Shown in pieces: positions 33,801 to 47,510 of a stretch of DNA of 64,000 bases. Numbering within the stretch: position 1 is the stretch's first letter; each line of letters opens with the position of its first letter. The position numbers were made by a program, and so were the translations under genes. The notes beneath the pieces are model-generated. The model did no database searches. It worked only from the letters and a program-made list of their open reading frames with translations, and was not told where the DNA came from. The stretch comes from Scylla paramamosain (lineage: Eukaryota; Arthropoda; Malacostraca; Decapoda; Portunidae), in NCBI RefSeq assembly GCF_035594125.1, contig NC_087156.1, positions 13,102,806-13,166,805 on the forward strand, read 5' to 3'.

Positions 33801-36800
33801 TAAGAAGTTCCTTAAGTACCAGAAAGCTAAAACCCACAAATAACACTCTTTATTTAGAAAAAAAATAGAAAATAAAAAAAAATTTTTTTTTTTTTTATAT
33901 TCATCTTCATAGGTATCGAAATAGAAAAAGGTACAAGGTACAAGGTACGAAATAGAAAAGGGTACATAGGTACAAGAAATAGAAAAACATTACCAAAAAG
34001 GTATATTTTGAGTGTTTTTGACCTTGTTACCTACAAAAAACGCGAAAATTAATGGAAAGCACTCTATATTAGAAAACAAAAGGACTTTGCAAGAAAAGTA
34101 TATAATGAGTTTTTTATAGTTCAAAAGAACCAAAAGGCAAAAAACACAAAAACTCGTGTATATGGAGAAGGTTCCTAGATACGAAAATGTTGAAACTTAT
34201 GAATAACACTCTTAATTGAGAAACTGAAGAACCTTACTAAATGCGTGTATTTTGAGTGCTTTTCACATTCTTTGTTACCAAAACCCCAAATTGCATGCGA
34301 AACCACCTTTATGTGAGAAAAAAATGACATTACCAGAAAAGTGTATTTTAAGTGTTTTTGAGCGTGATAGGCACTAAAAGCACTAAAAAGCAGGGCAATC
34401 ATATTACATTGGAATAACACCAAAAACTTGCCTTTAAGTGTTTTTGAGATCCTTATATACCAAATCGCTAAAACGCATACAAAACAAACTTTATGAAGAA
34501 ACAGAACAACATTACCAAAAACATGTATTTTTAGTGTTTTTGATCATGTTATCTATAAAAAACGCTTAATTACATGGAAAGAACATTATGTTTGGGAAAC
34601 AAAAGGACATTACGAGAAACGTGTATTATGAGTGATTTTTTAAGTTCATTAAGTACCAAAAAGCTAAAACTAACAAATAACACTCTTTATTTAGAAAATA
34701 AAAAATAAAAATATTAAAAAAATAGGATTTTTTTTTGTTATTTATATTCAAAGGTACCGAGATGCCAAAATTCTGGGAAAATTCAGGGCAATCATATGAT
34801 AAAAGAATATTATCAAAAAAAGTTAATTTCCGGTTTTTTTTTTTCGGACTGTTATGTACCAAACCTTAAAATGCTTGGAGAGATTCCTATATGAGAAAAT
34901 TAAACGACCTTACCAGAAATATGTGTTTTGAGTGTTTTTAGCATGTTAGGCACCAAAACAAGAAATAATAAGGAACTCACTCTATATGGGAATTCAAAAA
35001 AAAATCTACTGAAAACGTGTCTTCTCAGTGTTTTACGTAGAAAAACGTTGGAACGGATGCAAAGCAACCAATATCAAGAAATAGAAAAACGTTACTAAAA
35101 AGGTATATTTTGAGTGTTTTTGAGCATGTTACCTACAAAAAACGCGAAAATTGATGCAAAGCACTCTATATTTGGAAAAAAAAAGACATTGCAAGAAAAG
35201 TGTATAATGAGTGTTTTATAGTTCAAAAGAACCATAAGGCAAAAAACGCAAAATCTCGTTTTTTCTACATACAAAAATGCTAAAACTCATGGATAACACT
35301 CCTAATTGAGAAACAGAACAGCCTTAATAAATGCGTGTATTTTTTAGTGCTTTTCACATTTTAGTTAGCAAAACCCCAAATTGCATGCGAAAATAGATCT
35401 GTGGAAAAAAAAATTACCGGAAAAGTGTCTTTTGAGTGTTTTTTGAGGGTGATAGAAAATAAAGCACTAAAATGGAGGGCAATCACATTACATTGGAGGA
35501 AAACGAATTTTTACCAAGTACTTGCATTTATGTGTTTTTGAGCTCCTTATATACCAAAACACTAAAACGCATGCAAAACACTCTTCATGGTGAAACACAA
35601 TAACATTACCAAAAACATGTATTTTGAGTGTTTTTGATCATGTTACCAATAAAAACGCTTAAATAAATGCAAAGAACAATATTTTTGGGAAACGAAAGGA
35701 GATTACGAGAAACGAGTATTATGAGTGTTTTTAAGTTCATTAATTACCAAAAAGTTAAAAGCCACAAATAACACTCTTTATTGAGAAACAATAAATATAT
35801 AAATAAAAAATACAGTATTTTTTTTCTTTGTTATTCATCTTCACAAGTACCGAAATGCCAAAATTCGGGCAAATTTCAGGAAATTATGTGAAATAAGAAC
35901 ATTATCAAAAAAAGTTAAATTTAGCTTTTTTTTCGAACTGTTATGTAGCAAACCCCTAAATTGCATGCAAAGCCACCTATATGAGGAAATTAAACGTCTT
36001 TGTCTGAAAAAACGGTCATATGAGTGTTTTTCAGCATGGTAGGAACCAACACGATAAATAACATGGAAGTCAATCTATATGGGAATCCAAAACAAAATTA
36101 CTAAAAACGTGTCTTTTCGGTGTTTTACGTAGAAAAACGCTAAAACGGATGTAAACCAACCAATATGAAGAAATAAAATAACATTACCAAAAAGGTATAT
36201 TGTAAGTGCTTTTGAAATTGTTACCTACAAAAAACACGAAAATGGATGGAAAGCACTCTATATTGGGAAGCAATAGGACATTACGAGAAACGTGTATAAT
36301 GAGTGTTTTAAAGTTTCACAAGAACTACAAGGCAAAAAACGCAAAAACTTGTGTATATTGAGAAGTTTCTTACATTCCAAAATGCTGAAACTCTGGAACA
36401 ACACTCTTAATTGAGAAACAGAACAATCTTACTAAATGCGTGTATTTTGAGTGCTTTTCACATCCTTAGTTACCAAAACCCCAAATATCATGCGAAACCA
36501 GCTTTTTGTGGGAAAAAAAATGATATTACCAGAAAATGGTCTTTTGAGTGTTTTTGAGCGTGTTAGGCAATAAAGCACTAAAAAGCAGGGCAGTCACATT
36601 ACATTGGAATAAAACCATTTTTTTAAAAGAACTTGCCTTTTAGTGTATTTGAGCTCCTTATATATCAAAACACTAAAATGCATGCAAAATACACTTGATG
36701 GTGATACAGAATAACATTACCAAAAAAATGTATTTTGAGTGTTTTTGTTCATGTTACCAATAAAAACGCTTAAATATATATGCAAACAACCGTATTTTTG

Positions 36801-37981
36801 GGAAATGAAAAGAACATTACGAGAAACGTGTATTATGAACGTTTTTAAGTTCATTAAGTACGAAAAAGCTAAAAGCCACTTCTCTTTATTGAGAAAAAAA
36901 AATACGAATTTTTTTTTTCATTCTTCACAGGTAACGAGGTGCCAAAATTCGGGCAAAGTTCAGGAAATTATATGAAATAAGAACATTATAAAAAAAAAAT
37001 AAATTTAGCTTTTTTTTCGGACTGTTATGTACCAAACCCCTAAAGTGCATGCAAAGCCACCTATATGGGGAAATTAAACGTCTTTGCCAGGAAACTGTCT
37101 TATGAGTGTTTTTCAGCATGTTAGGAAACAACATGATAAAACCCAAGGAAGTCAATCTATATGGGAATTCAAAACAAAATTACTGAAAACGTGTCTTTTC
37201 GGTGTTTTACGTACAAAACGCTAAAACGGATGCAAACTAACCAAAATGAAGAAATAGAATAACATTACCAAAAAGGTATATTTTGAGTGTTTTTGAAATT
37301 GTTACCTACAAAAAACGCGAAAATGGATGGAAAGCACTCTATATTGGGAAGCAAAAGGCACCAAAAAGCATGTTAGGCACCAAAACGATAAATAATATGA
37401 AAGTCACTCTATATGGAAATCCAAAACAAAATTACTGGAAACGTGTCTTTTAAAAGATTTACGTAGAAAAACGCTAAAACGGAGGCACACCAAACAATAT
37501 GAAGGAATAGAATAACATTACTAAAAAAGTATATTTTGTGTGTTTTTGAGCTTGTTACATGAAAAGAAACTCGAAAATGGATGCAAAGCACTCTATATAA
37601 AAAAAAAAAGGACATAATGAGAAACGTGTATAACGAGTGTTTTATAGTTCACTAGAATCACAAGGCAAAAAACGCAAAAACTCGACTGTATGGAGAAGTT
37701 TGTAAGATACCAAAATATTGAAACTCATGAATAACACTTAATGAAGAAACAGAACAACCTTACTAAATGCGTGTATTTTGAGTGTTTTTTTACATTCTTA
37801 CTTACCAAAACCCTAAATTCCATGCGAAACTAGCTTTATGTGGGAAAAAAATGACATTACCAGAAAAGTGTCTTTGAGTGTTTTTGAGCGTGTTAGGCAA
37901 TTAAGCACTAAAAAGCAGGGCAATCACATTACATGGGAATAAAACCAACTTTTACGAAGAACTTGCCTTTTAGTGTTTTTG
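30834..37981 (+). repeat. Satellite array block 7, forward polarity
   Basis: Unit starts by M1 are at about 31416, 32545, 33562, 34350, 35434, 36545 and 37876. Lengths are 1,129, 1,017, 788, 1,084, 1,111 and 1,331 bp, then 106 bp to the polarity switch. The 33.6-38.0 kb part is a direct copy of 1-4766 (offset about 33.2 kb at its right end), apart from the ~330-bp and ~45-bp losses in the 788-bp unit. No genes were seen. Confidence 0.91.
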
Positions 37982-40900
37982 ACACGCATTTATTAAGGTT
38001 GCTCTGTTTCTCTATTAAGAGTGTTGGGAAGCAACACACGAGTTTTTGCGTTTTTTGCCTTGTGGATTTTTTGAACTATAAAACATTCATTATACATTTT
38101 TCTTCCAATGTTTTCTACGTAAAACACTGAGAAGACACGTTTTCTGTTTCAAAATTAAGAGTGTTATTGATGAGTTTCAGCTTTTTGGTATGTAAGAAAC
38201 TTCTTTATGTACACGAGTTGTTGAGTATTTTATCTTGTGATTCTTGTCAAACTATAAAACACTCATACACGTTTTTCGTAATGTCCTCTTCTTTGCCAAT
38301 ATAAAGTGCTTTCCATCCATTTTTGCATTTTTTGTAGGTAACAAGCTCAAAAACACATCAAAATATATCTTTTTGTTAATGTTATACTACTTCTTCATAT
38401 TGGTTGGTTTGCATCCGTTTTAGCGTTTTTCTACGTGAATCACTTAAAAGACACGTTTTAAGTAATATTGTTCAGATTGCTTAAAAACACTCAAAAGACA
38501 GGTTTCTGGTAAAGTAGTGTAATTTCCCCATATAGGATTTGCATGCACTTCAGAGTTTGTACATAACTCTGGAAAAAAGCAAAAATTATTTTTTTATAAT
38601 GATTTTTTTTATAAAATTTCCATGAATTTTGCCAGAATTTTGGCATCTCGGTACCTATGAAGATGAATAACAAATTTTTGTTTTCTCTCTATAAAGAGTT
38701 ATTTGTGGGTTTAGCTATTTGGTACTTAAGGAACTTAAAAGCACTCATAATACACGATTTTCGTAATGTCCTTTCATTTTCTAAACATAGGGTTCTTTGC
38801 ATGTATTTAGGCATTTTTATAGGTAACATGATCAAAAACACTAAAAATACATGTTTCTGGTAATGTTATTCTGTTTCTCCATAAAGGGTGTTTTGGAAGC
38901 GTTTTAGCGTTTTGGTATGTAGAAGCTCAAAAACACGTAAAGGCAGGTTCTTGGTAAAAGTTGGTTTTATTCCCATGTAATGTGATTGCCTTCCTTTTTA
39001 GTGCTTTAGTGCCTACCACGCTCAAAAACACTCAAAAGACACTTTTTTGGTAATGTCATTTTTTTTCCCACATAAAGCTAGTTTCGCATGCAATTTTTTG
39101 TTTTGGTAACTAAGAATGTGAAAAGCACTCAAAATACATGCATTTTGGTAAGGTTGTTCTGTATTCCTAATTAAGAGTGTTATTTCTGAGTTTTAGCATT
39201 TTGATATCTAAGAAACTTCTCCATATACACCGAGTTTTGCGTTTTTTGCCTTGTGGCTGTTGTGAAGCTATAAAACACTCATTATACACGTTTCTCGTAA
39301 TCTCCTTTTGTATCCCAATATAGAGTGCTTTCCATCCATTTGCGCGTTTTTTTGAAGGTAAGAAGCTCAAAACACCCAAAATATACATTTTGGTAATGTT
39401 ATTCTATTTCTCCATATTCGTTAGTTTCCATCCGATTTAGCGTTTTTTACGTAAAACACTGAAAAGACATTTTTTTCAGTAATTTTGTGATGGATTCCCA
39501 CATTTAGTGACTTCCGTATTATTTTTCGTTTTGGTGCCTAACATGCTGAAAAAAAACAGAAAAGACATGTTTCTAGTAAGGTCGTTTAATTTCCCATAAT
39601 TTCCCATAATTTTCCTATGCTTCGCATGCACTTTAGTGTTTTTTTGGCACTTTAGTGAATTTTGGCAGAATTTTAGCATCTCGGTACCTATGAAGATGAA
39701 TAAAAAAAATCCTATTTTTTTATTTATTTATTTATTTTTTCTCTATAAAGAGTGTTATTTGTGGGTTTTTAGCTTTTTGGTACTTAAAGAACTTAAAAAA
39801 ACACTCATAATACACGTTTCTTGAAATGTCCTTTCGTTTCCCAAACATAAGATTTTTTTCATGTATTTAAGCGTTTTTATAGGTAACATGATCAAAAACA
39901 CTCAAAATACATGTTTTGGTAAAGTTATTCTGTTTCTAAATAAAGGGTGTTTTGCATGCGTTTTAGCGTTTTGGTATATAAGGAGCTCAAAAACACTTAG
40001 AAAAAACACTTGGTAAAAGTTGATTTTATTCCCATGTAATGTGATTGCCCTGCTTTTTAGTGCTTTATTGTCTATCATGCTAAAAAAAAAAAAAAAAAAA
40101 CTTAAAAGACACTTTTCTGGTAGTGTCATTTTTTTTTCCCACATAAAGCTACTTTCACATGCAATTTGGGGTTTTGGTAACTAGGAATGTGAAAAGCACT
40201 CAAAATACACGCATTTGGTAAGGTTGTTCTGTTTCTCAATTAATAGTGTTGTTATTCAGGAGTTTCACCACTTTGGTATCTAAGAAACTTCTCCATATAT
40301 ACGAGATTTTGCGTTTTTTGCCTTGTGCTTCTTGAGAATCTATAAAACACTCATTATACACGTATCTCGTAATGTCCTTTTGTTAACCAATATAGAGAGT
40401 TTTCCATCCATTTTCGCGTTTTTTTTTTTTTTTTTTTTTTGAAAAAGCTCAAAAATAATCAAAATATACATTTTGGTAATCATATTCTATTTTTTCATGT
40501 TGGCTGGTTTGCATCCGTTTTAGCATTTTTCTACTTACAACACGGAAAAGACACGTTTTCAGTGATTTCTTTTGGATTCCTAAATAGAATGAATTCCATG
40601 TTAATTGTTTTGGTGACTAACATGCTGAAAAATAATAGAAACACAGGTTTCTCGTAAAGTCGTTTAAATTCCCCATATAGCATGCACTTTAGGGTTTTGT
40701 GCATAACAGTTCGAAAAATAAAGCTAAAATTAACTTTTTTGATAATGTTCTTTTTTCATATAATTTCCCTGAATTTTGCCAGAATTTTCTGATCTCGGTA
40801 CCTATGAAGAAGAATAACAAAAAAAAAAAAATAATCCTATTTATTTATTTAGTTTTTTTCATCTCTATAAAGAGGTTTTAGCTTTTTAGTACTTATGGAA

Positions 40901-43900
40901 CTTAAAAAGACTCATAATACACGTTTCTCCTAATGTCCTTCCGTTTCCCAGACATAGGGTATTTTGCATTTATTAAAGCGTTATTAGAGGTAACATGATC
41001 AAAAACTCTCAAAATGCATGTTTTTGGTAATGTTAATCTGTTTCTCCATAAAGGATGTTTTGCATGCGTTTTAGCGTTTTGGTATATAAGGACCTCAAAA
41101 ACACTTACAGGCAAGTTCTTCGCAAAAGATAGTTTTATTCCCATGTAATGTGATTGCCCTCCTTTTTAGTGCTTTATTGCCTAACACGCTCAAAAACACT
41201 CAAAAGACACTTTTCTGGTAATGTCATTTTTTTACCACATAAAGCTAGTTATTCATGCAATTTGGGGTTTTGGTAAGTAAGAATATGAAAAACAGTCAAA
41301 ATACACGCATATCGTAAGGTTGTTCTGTATTCTGAATTAAGGGTGTTATTCCTCAGTTTTAGCATTTTGGTATCTAAGAAACTTATCCATATACACGAGT
41401 TTTTGCGTTTTTTGCCTTGTGGTTCTTGTGAAACTATCAAGCACTCATTATGCACTTTCTCGTAATGTCCTTTTGTATCTCAATACAGAGAGCTTTCTAT
41501 CCATTTTCGCATTTTTTGTAGATAAGAAGCTCAAAAACACTGAAAATATACCTTTTTTGGTAATGTTATTCTATTTCTTCATATTCGTTGGTTTGTATCC
41601 ATTTTAGCGTTTTTCTACGTAAAACACTGAAAAGACACTTTTTTAGTAATTTTGTGATGGATTCCCACATTTAGTGAATTCCATATTATATATCGTTTTG
41701 GTGCCTAACATGCTGAAAAACACTCAAAAGACAGGTTTCTCGTAATGTCGTTTAATTTCCTCATATAGGTGGCTTTGCATGCACTTTAAGGTTTGGTACA
41801 TAACAGTCGGAAAAAAAGCTAAAATTATTTTTTTTTTCATAATTTTCTTTTTTAACATAATTTTCCTGAATTTTGCCAGAATTTTGGCATCTTGGTACCT
41901 ATGAAGATAAATAACAAAAAAAAAAAAAATCCCTATCTTTTTATTCTTGTATTTATTTTTTTTTCTATAAACAGTGTTATTTATGGTTTTTAGCTAAATG
42001 GTACTTAAAGAACTTAAAAACATTCGTAATACATGTTTCTCAAAATGCCATTTAATTTCCCAAACATAAGGTTCTTTGCATGTATTTAAGCGTTTTTATA
42101 GGCAACATGATCAAAAACACTCAAAATATATGTTTTTGGTAATGCTATTCTCTTTCTCCATAAAGGGTGTTTTGCATTCGTTTTAGCGTTTTGGAATATA
42201 AGGAGCTCAAAAACACTTAAAGGCAAGTTCTTAGTAAAAGTTAGTTTTATTCCCATGTAATGTGATTGCCCTGCTTTTTAGTGTTTTATTGACTATCATG
42301 CTAAAAAAAAAAAAAAAAACACTTAAAGGACACTTTTCTGGTAATGTCATTTTTTTTTCCCACATAAAGCTACTTTCACATAAAATTTGGGGTTTTGGTA
42401 ACTTAGAATGTGAAAAACACTCAAAATACACGCATTTGGTAAGGTTATTCTGTTTCTCAATTTAGAGTGTTATTCAGGAGTTTCAGCATTTTGGTATCTA
42501 AGAAACTTCTCCATATATATGAGTTTTTGCGTTTTTTGCCTTGTGATTCTTGAGAATCTATAAAACACTCATTATACACGTTTCTCGTAATATCCTATTG
42601 TTAACCAATAGAGAAAGAGAAAAAACCACAAAACACAGGTTTCTCGTAAAGTCGTTTAATTTTCCCATATAGTTGGCTTTGCATGCACTTCATGGTTTGG
42701 TAGATAACAGTCCGAAAAAAAGCTAAAATTAACTTTTTAGATAATGTTCTTTTTACACATAATTTCCCTGAATTTTGCCAGAATTTTGGCATCTCAGTAC
42801 CTATGAAGAAGAATAACAAAAAAAAAAAAAAGAATCCTATTTTTCAATTATTTCTTTATTTTTTCTCTATAAGGAGGTTTTAGCTTTTTGGTACTTATGG
42901 AACTTAAAAACACACATAATACACGTTTCTCATAATGTCCTTTCGTTTCCCAAACATAGGGTTCTTTGCATATATTTAAGCGTTTTTAGAGGTAACATGA
43001 TCAAAAACACTCAAAATAAATGTTTTTGGTAATGTTAATCTGTTTCTCCATAAAGGGTGTTTTGCATGTGTTTTAGCGTTTTGGTATATAAGGAGTTAAA
43101 AAACACTTAAAAGTTGGTTTTATTCCCATATAATGTGATTGCCCTCCTTTTTAGTGCTTTATTGCCTAACTCTCTCAAAAACCCTCAAAAGATACTTTTC
43201 TGGTAATGTCATTTTTTTTTCCCACATAAACCTAGTTTAGCATGCAATTTGGGGTTCTAGTAACTAAGAATGTGAAAAACACTCAAAATACACGCATTTA
43301 GTAATGTTATTCTGTTTCTTAATTAAGAGTGTTATTCAGGAGTTTCAGCATTTTGGTATGTAAGAAACTTCTCCATATACACTAGTTTTTGCGTTTTTTG
43401 CTTCGTGGTTGTTGTGAAACTATGAAATACTCATTATACACGTTTCTCGTAATGTCTTTTTATTTCCCAATATAGAGTGCTTTGCATCCATTTTAGCGTT
43501 TTTTTTTTTGTTGGTCATAAGCTCAAAAATACTTAAAATATACCTTTTTGGTAATGTTATTCTATTTCGTCATATTGGTCTGTTTGCATCCGTTTTAATG
43601 TTTTTTTACGTAAAACACTGAAAAGACACGTTTTCAGTAATTTTGTTTTGGATTCCCATATAGAGTGACTTCCATATTATTTATCGTTTTGGTGCCTAAC
43701 ATGCTGAAAAACACTCAAAAGACAGTTTGTAAAGTCGTTTAATTTCCCCATATAGATGGCTTTGCATGCACTTTAGGGTTTGGTACATAACAGTCCGAAA
43801 AAAAAGCTAAAATTAACTTTTTCGATAATGTTCTTTTATCCACATAATTTCCCTGAATTTTATGAGAATTTTGGTATCTCGGTACCTCTGAAGATGAGTA

Positions 43901-44091
43901 ACAAAAAAAAATATATTATTTTCTTTTCTTTTCTCTATTTATTTTTATTTATTTATTTATTTTTTTGTTTTTTCATAAAGAGTGTTATTTAAGGGTTTTA
44001 GCTTTTTGGTATTTAAGTAACTTAAAAACATTTATATTACACGTTTCTTCTAATGTCCTTTCGTTTCCCAAACATAGGATTCTTTGCATGT
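37982..44091 (-). repeat. Satellite array block 8, reverse polarity
   Basis: Reverse-polarity units end at about 39033, 40102, 41201, 42324 and 43186, and a partial unit reaches the gap. The block begins with the cassette remnant (37982-38144) and then a shortened-M7 sub-type unit. It mirrors 16767-22916. No genes were seen. Confidence 0.9.
38021..38037. repeat. Small hairpin, mirror copy
   Basis: GTGTTGGGAAGCAACAC is the reverse complement of 22861-22877, with a 6-bp stem and 5-nt loop inside the cassette remnant. Confidence 0.8.
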
Positions 44092-44191
44092 NNNNNNNNN
44101 NNNNNNNNNNNNNNNNNNNNNNNNNNNNNNNNNNNNNNNNNNNNNNNNNNNNNNNNNNNNNNNNNNNNNNNNNNNNNNNNNNNNNNNNNNN
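44092..44191. other. Assembly gap (100 N)
   Basis: Exactly 100 N form the conventional gap of unknown size. The left flank ends in M3 (TTCTTTGCATGT) and the right flank begins in M8 (CGTAAAACACG). Both flanks are reverse polarity but belong to different unit positions, so at least part of a HOR is missing. The left flank matches 62872-62893 and the right flank matches about 61312 onward, so the join cannot be taken as real adjacency. Confidence 0.99.
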
Positions 44192-45292
44192 CGTAAAACA
44201 CGAAAAAGACACGTTTAAAGTAATTATGTTTTGGATTCCAACATAGAATGACTTCAATATCATTTATTGTTTTGGTGACTAACATGCTGAAAAACACTAG
44301 AAACACAGGTTTCTCGTAAAGTCGTTTAATTTCTCCATATAATTGGCTTTGCATGCACTTCGTGGTTTCGAAAAAAAAGTCCGAAAAAAAGCTAAAATTA
44401 ACATTTTTGATGATGTTCTTTTACACATAATTTCCCTGAATTTTGTCAGAATTTTGGCATCTCAGTACCTATCAAGAAGAATAACAAAAAAAGAAAATCC
44501 TATTTATTAATTATTTCTGTTTTTTTTCTCTATGAAGAGGTTTTAGCTTTTTGGTACTTATGGAACTTAAAAACACGCATAATACACGTTTTTCGTAATA
44601 TCCTTTCGTTTCCCAGACATAAGGTTCTTTGTATGCATTTGAGTGTTTTTAGAGGTAACATGATCAAAAACACTCAAAATACATGTTTTTGGTAATGTTA
44701 ATCTGTTTCTCCATAAAAGGTGTTTTGCATGTGTTTTAGCGTTTTGGAGTTAAAAAAACACTTAAAGGCAAGTTCTTGGTAAAAGTTGCTTTTATTCCCA
44801 TGTAATGTGATTCCCCTCCTTTTTAATGCATTATCGCCTAACTCTCTCAAAAACCCTCAAAAGACACTTTTCTGGTAATATCATTTTTTTTCCCACATCA
44901 AGCTTGTTTCGCGTGCAATTTGGGGTTCTTGTAACTAAGAATGTGAAAAACACTCAAAATACACGGATTTAGTAATGTTATTCTGTTTCTTAATTAAGAG
45001 TGTTATTCAGGAGTTTCAGCATTTTGGTATCTAAGAAACTTCTCCATATACACTAGTTTTTGCGTTATTTGCTTTGTGGTTCTTGTGAAACTATAAAATA
45101 CTCATTATACATGTTTCTCGTAATGTCTTTTTGTTTCCCAATATAGAGTGCTTTGCATCTATTTTCGCGTTTTTTTTTTTTTTTTAGTTACAAGCTCAAA
45201 AATACTTAAAATATACCTTTTTGGTAATGTTATTCTATTTCTTCATATTGGTCTGTTTGCATCCGTTTTAACGTTTTTTACGTAAAACACTG

Positions 45293-46173
45293 TTCTGTAT
45301 TCTCAATTAAGAGTGTTATTCCTGAGTTTCAGCATTTTGGTATCTAAGAAACTTATCCATATACACGAGTTTTTGCGTTTTTTGCCTTGTGGTGCTTGTG
45401 AAACTATAAAATACTCATTATACAAGTTTTTCGTAATGTCCTTTTCTATCTCAATATAGAGTGCTTTCTATCCATTTTCGCTTTTTTTGTAGATAAGAAG
45501 CTCAAAAACACTGAATATATACCTGTTTTGGTAATGTTATTCTACTTTTTCATATTCACTGGTTTGCATTCGTTTAGCGTTTTTTCTACGTAAAACACTG
45601 AAAAGACACTTTTTCAGCAATTTTTTTGATGGATTCCCATATTGAGTTACTTCCATATTATATATATCGTTTTCGTGCCTAACATACTGAAAAACACTCA
45701 AAAGACAGGTTTCTGGTAAAGTCGTTTAATTTCCCCATATAGATGGCTTTCCATGCACTTTACGGTTTGGTACATAACAGTCCGAAAAAAAAACTACAAT
45801 TAAATTTTTTTCATAATTTTCTTTTTTCACATAATTTTCCTGAATTTTGCAAGAATTTTGGCATCTTGGTACCTATGAAGATGAATAACAAAAAAAATAA
45901 ATTCCTTTCTTTTTATTTTATTTATTTATTTTTTCTATAAACAGTGTTATTTATGGGTTTTAGCTAAATGGTACTTAAAGAACTTAAAAACACTCGTAAT
46001 ACATGTTTCTCAAAATGTCCTTTAATTTCCCAAACATAAGGTTCTTTGCATGTATTTAAGCATTTTTATAGGTAACATGATCAAAAACACTCAAAATACA
46101 TGTTTTTGGTAATGTTATTCTGTTTCTCCATAAAGGGTGTTTTGCATTCGTTTTAGCGTTTTGGTATATAAGG
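45293..46173 (-). repeat. Out-of-phase HOR fragment
   Basis: At about 45293 M8 (ACGTAAAACACTG) jumps to M11 (TTCTGTATTCTCAATTAAG). At about 46173 M2 (GGTATATAAGGA) jumps to M7 (TTCCCACATAGATTGACTTC). The ~880 bp between holds M11 back to M2 in normal order. The flanking array resumes at almost the position it left, so this looks like a patch from another unit joined at short matching sequences. Confidence 0.75.
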
Positions 46174-47440
46174 ATTCCCACATAGATTGACTTCAATATT
46201 ATTTATTGTTTTGGTGACTAACATGCACAAAAACACTAGAAACACAGGTTTCTCGTAAAGTCGTTTAATTTCTCCATATAATTGGCTTTGCATGTACTTC
46301 ATGGTTTGGTACATAATAGTCCGAAAAAAAGCTAAAATTAACATTTTTGATAATGTTCTTTTTACACATATTTTCCCTGAATTTTGCTAGAATTTTGGCA
46401 TCTCAGTACCTATGAAGAAGAATAACAAAAAAGAAAATCCTATTTTTTAATTATTTCTTTATTTTTTTTTTATAAAGAGGTTTTAGCTTTTTCGTACTTA
46501 TGGAACTTAAAAACACGCATAATACACGTTTCTGGTAATGTCCTTTCATTTCCCAGACATAGGTTTCTTTGCATGTATTTAAGCGTTTTTAGAAATAACA
46601 TGATCAAAAACACTCAAAATACATGTTTTTGGTAATGTTAATCTGTTTTTCCATAAAGGGTGTTTTGCATGTGTTTTAGCGTTTTGGTATATAAGGAGTT
46701 AAAAAAGACTTAAAGGCAAGTTCTTCGTAAAAGTTTGTTTTATTCCCATGTAATGTGATTGCCCTCCTTTTTAGTGCTTTATTGCCTAACTCTCTCAAAA
46801 ACCCTCAAAAGACACTTTTCTGGTAATATCATTTTTTTTCCCACATAAAGTTTGTTTCGCATGCAATTTGAGGTTCTAGTAACTAAGAATGTGAAAAACA
46901 CTCAAAATACACGCATTTAGTAATGTTATTCTGTTTCTTAATTAAGAGTGTTATTCAGGAGTTTCAGCATTTTGATATCTAAGAAACTTCTCCATATACA
47001 CTAGTTTTTGCGTTTTTTCCTTTGTGGTTCTTGTGAAACTAAAAAAATACTCATTATACACGTTTCTCGTAATGTCTTTTCTTTCCCAATATAGAGTGCT
47101 TTGCATCTATTTTCGCGTTTTTTTTTTTTTTTTTTGTTGGTTACAAGCTCAAAAATACTTAAAATATATCTTTTTGGTAATGTTTTTCTATTTCTTCATA
47201 TTGGTCTGTTTGCATCCGTTTTAGCGTTTTTTACGTAAAACACTGAAAAGACACGTTTTCAGTAATTTTGTTTTGGATTCCCATATAGAGTGACTTCCAT
47301 ATTATTTATCGTTTAGGTGCCTAACATGCTGGAAAACACTCAAAAGACAGTTTTCTTGTAAAGTAGTTTAATTTCCTCATATAGATGGCTTTGCATGCAC
47401 TTTAGGGTTTGGTACATAACAGTCCGAAAAAAAAGCTAAA

Positions 47441-47510
47441 TTTAACTTTTACATAATTTTAACTTTACAATTTACATACATACAATTTAACTTTACATAA
47501 TTTCCCTGAA
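47441..47510. repeat. Local micro-duplication in M5
   Basis: TTTAACTTT and ACATAATTT elements are repeated and scrambled (TTTAACTTTTACATAATTTT, then AACTTTACAATTTACATAC, then ATTTAACTTTACATAATTT). An ordinary unit reads TAACTTTTTCGATAATGTTC once. I saw this nowhere else in the window. Confidence 0.75.

Larger units (their letters stand above)
30834..44091. repeat. Palindrome B, right arm, cut by the gap
   Basis: This is the reverse complement of 16767-30146. It includes the mirrored cassette remnant (37982-38144), the hairpin (38021-38037), the GTACC micro-repeats (33909-33973), the expanded unit (36545-37875), the short unit lacking M7 to mid-M9 and the A/T tracts. It differs by loss of one 86-bp monomer near 33410 and by small indels, for example around 39600-39660. 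Symmetry is intact up to the last base before the N gap, so the true outer end is unknown. Confidence 0.92.
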
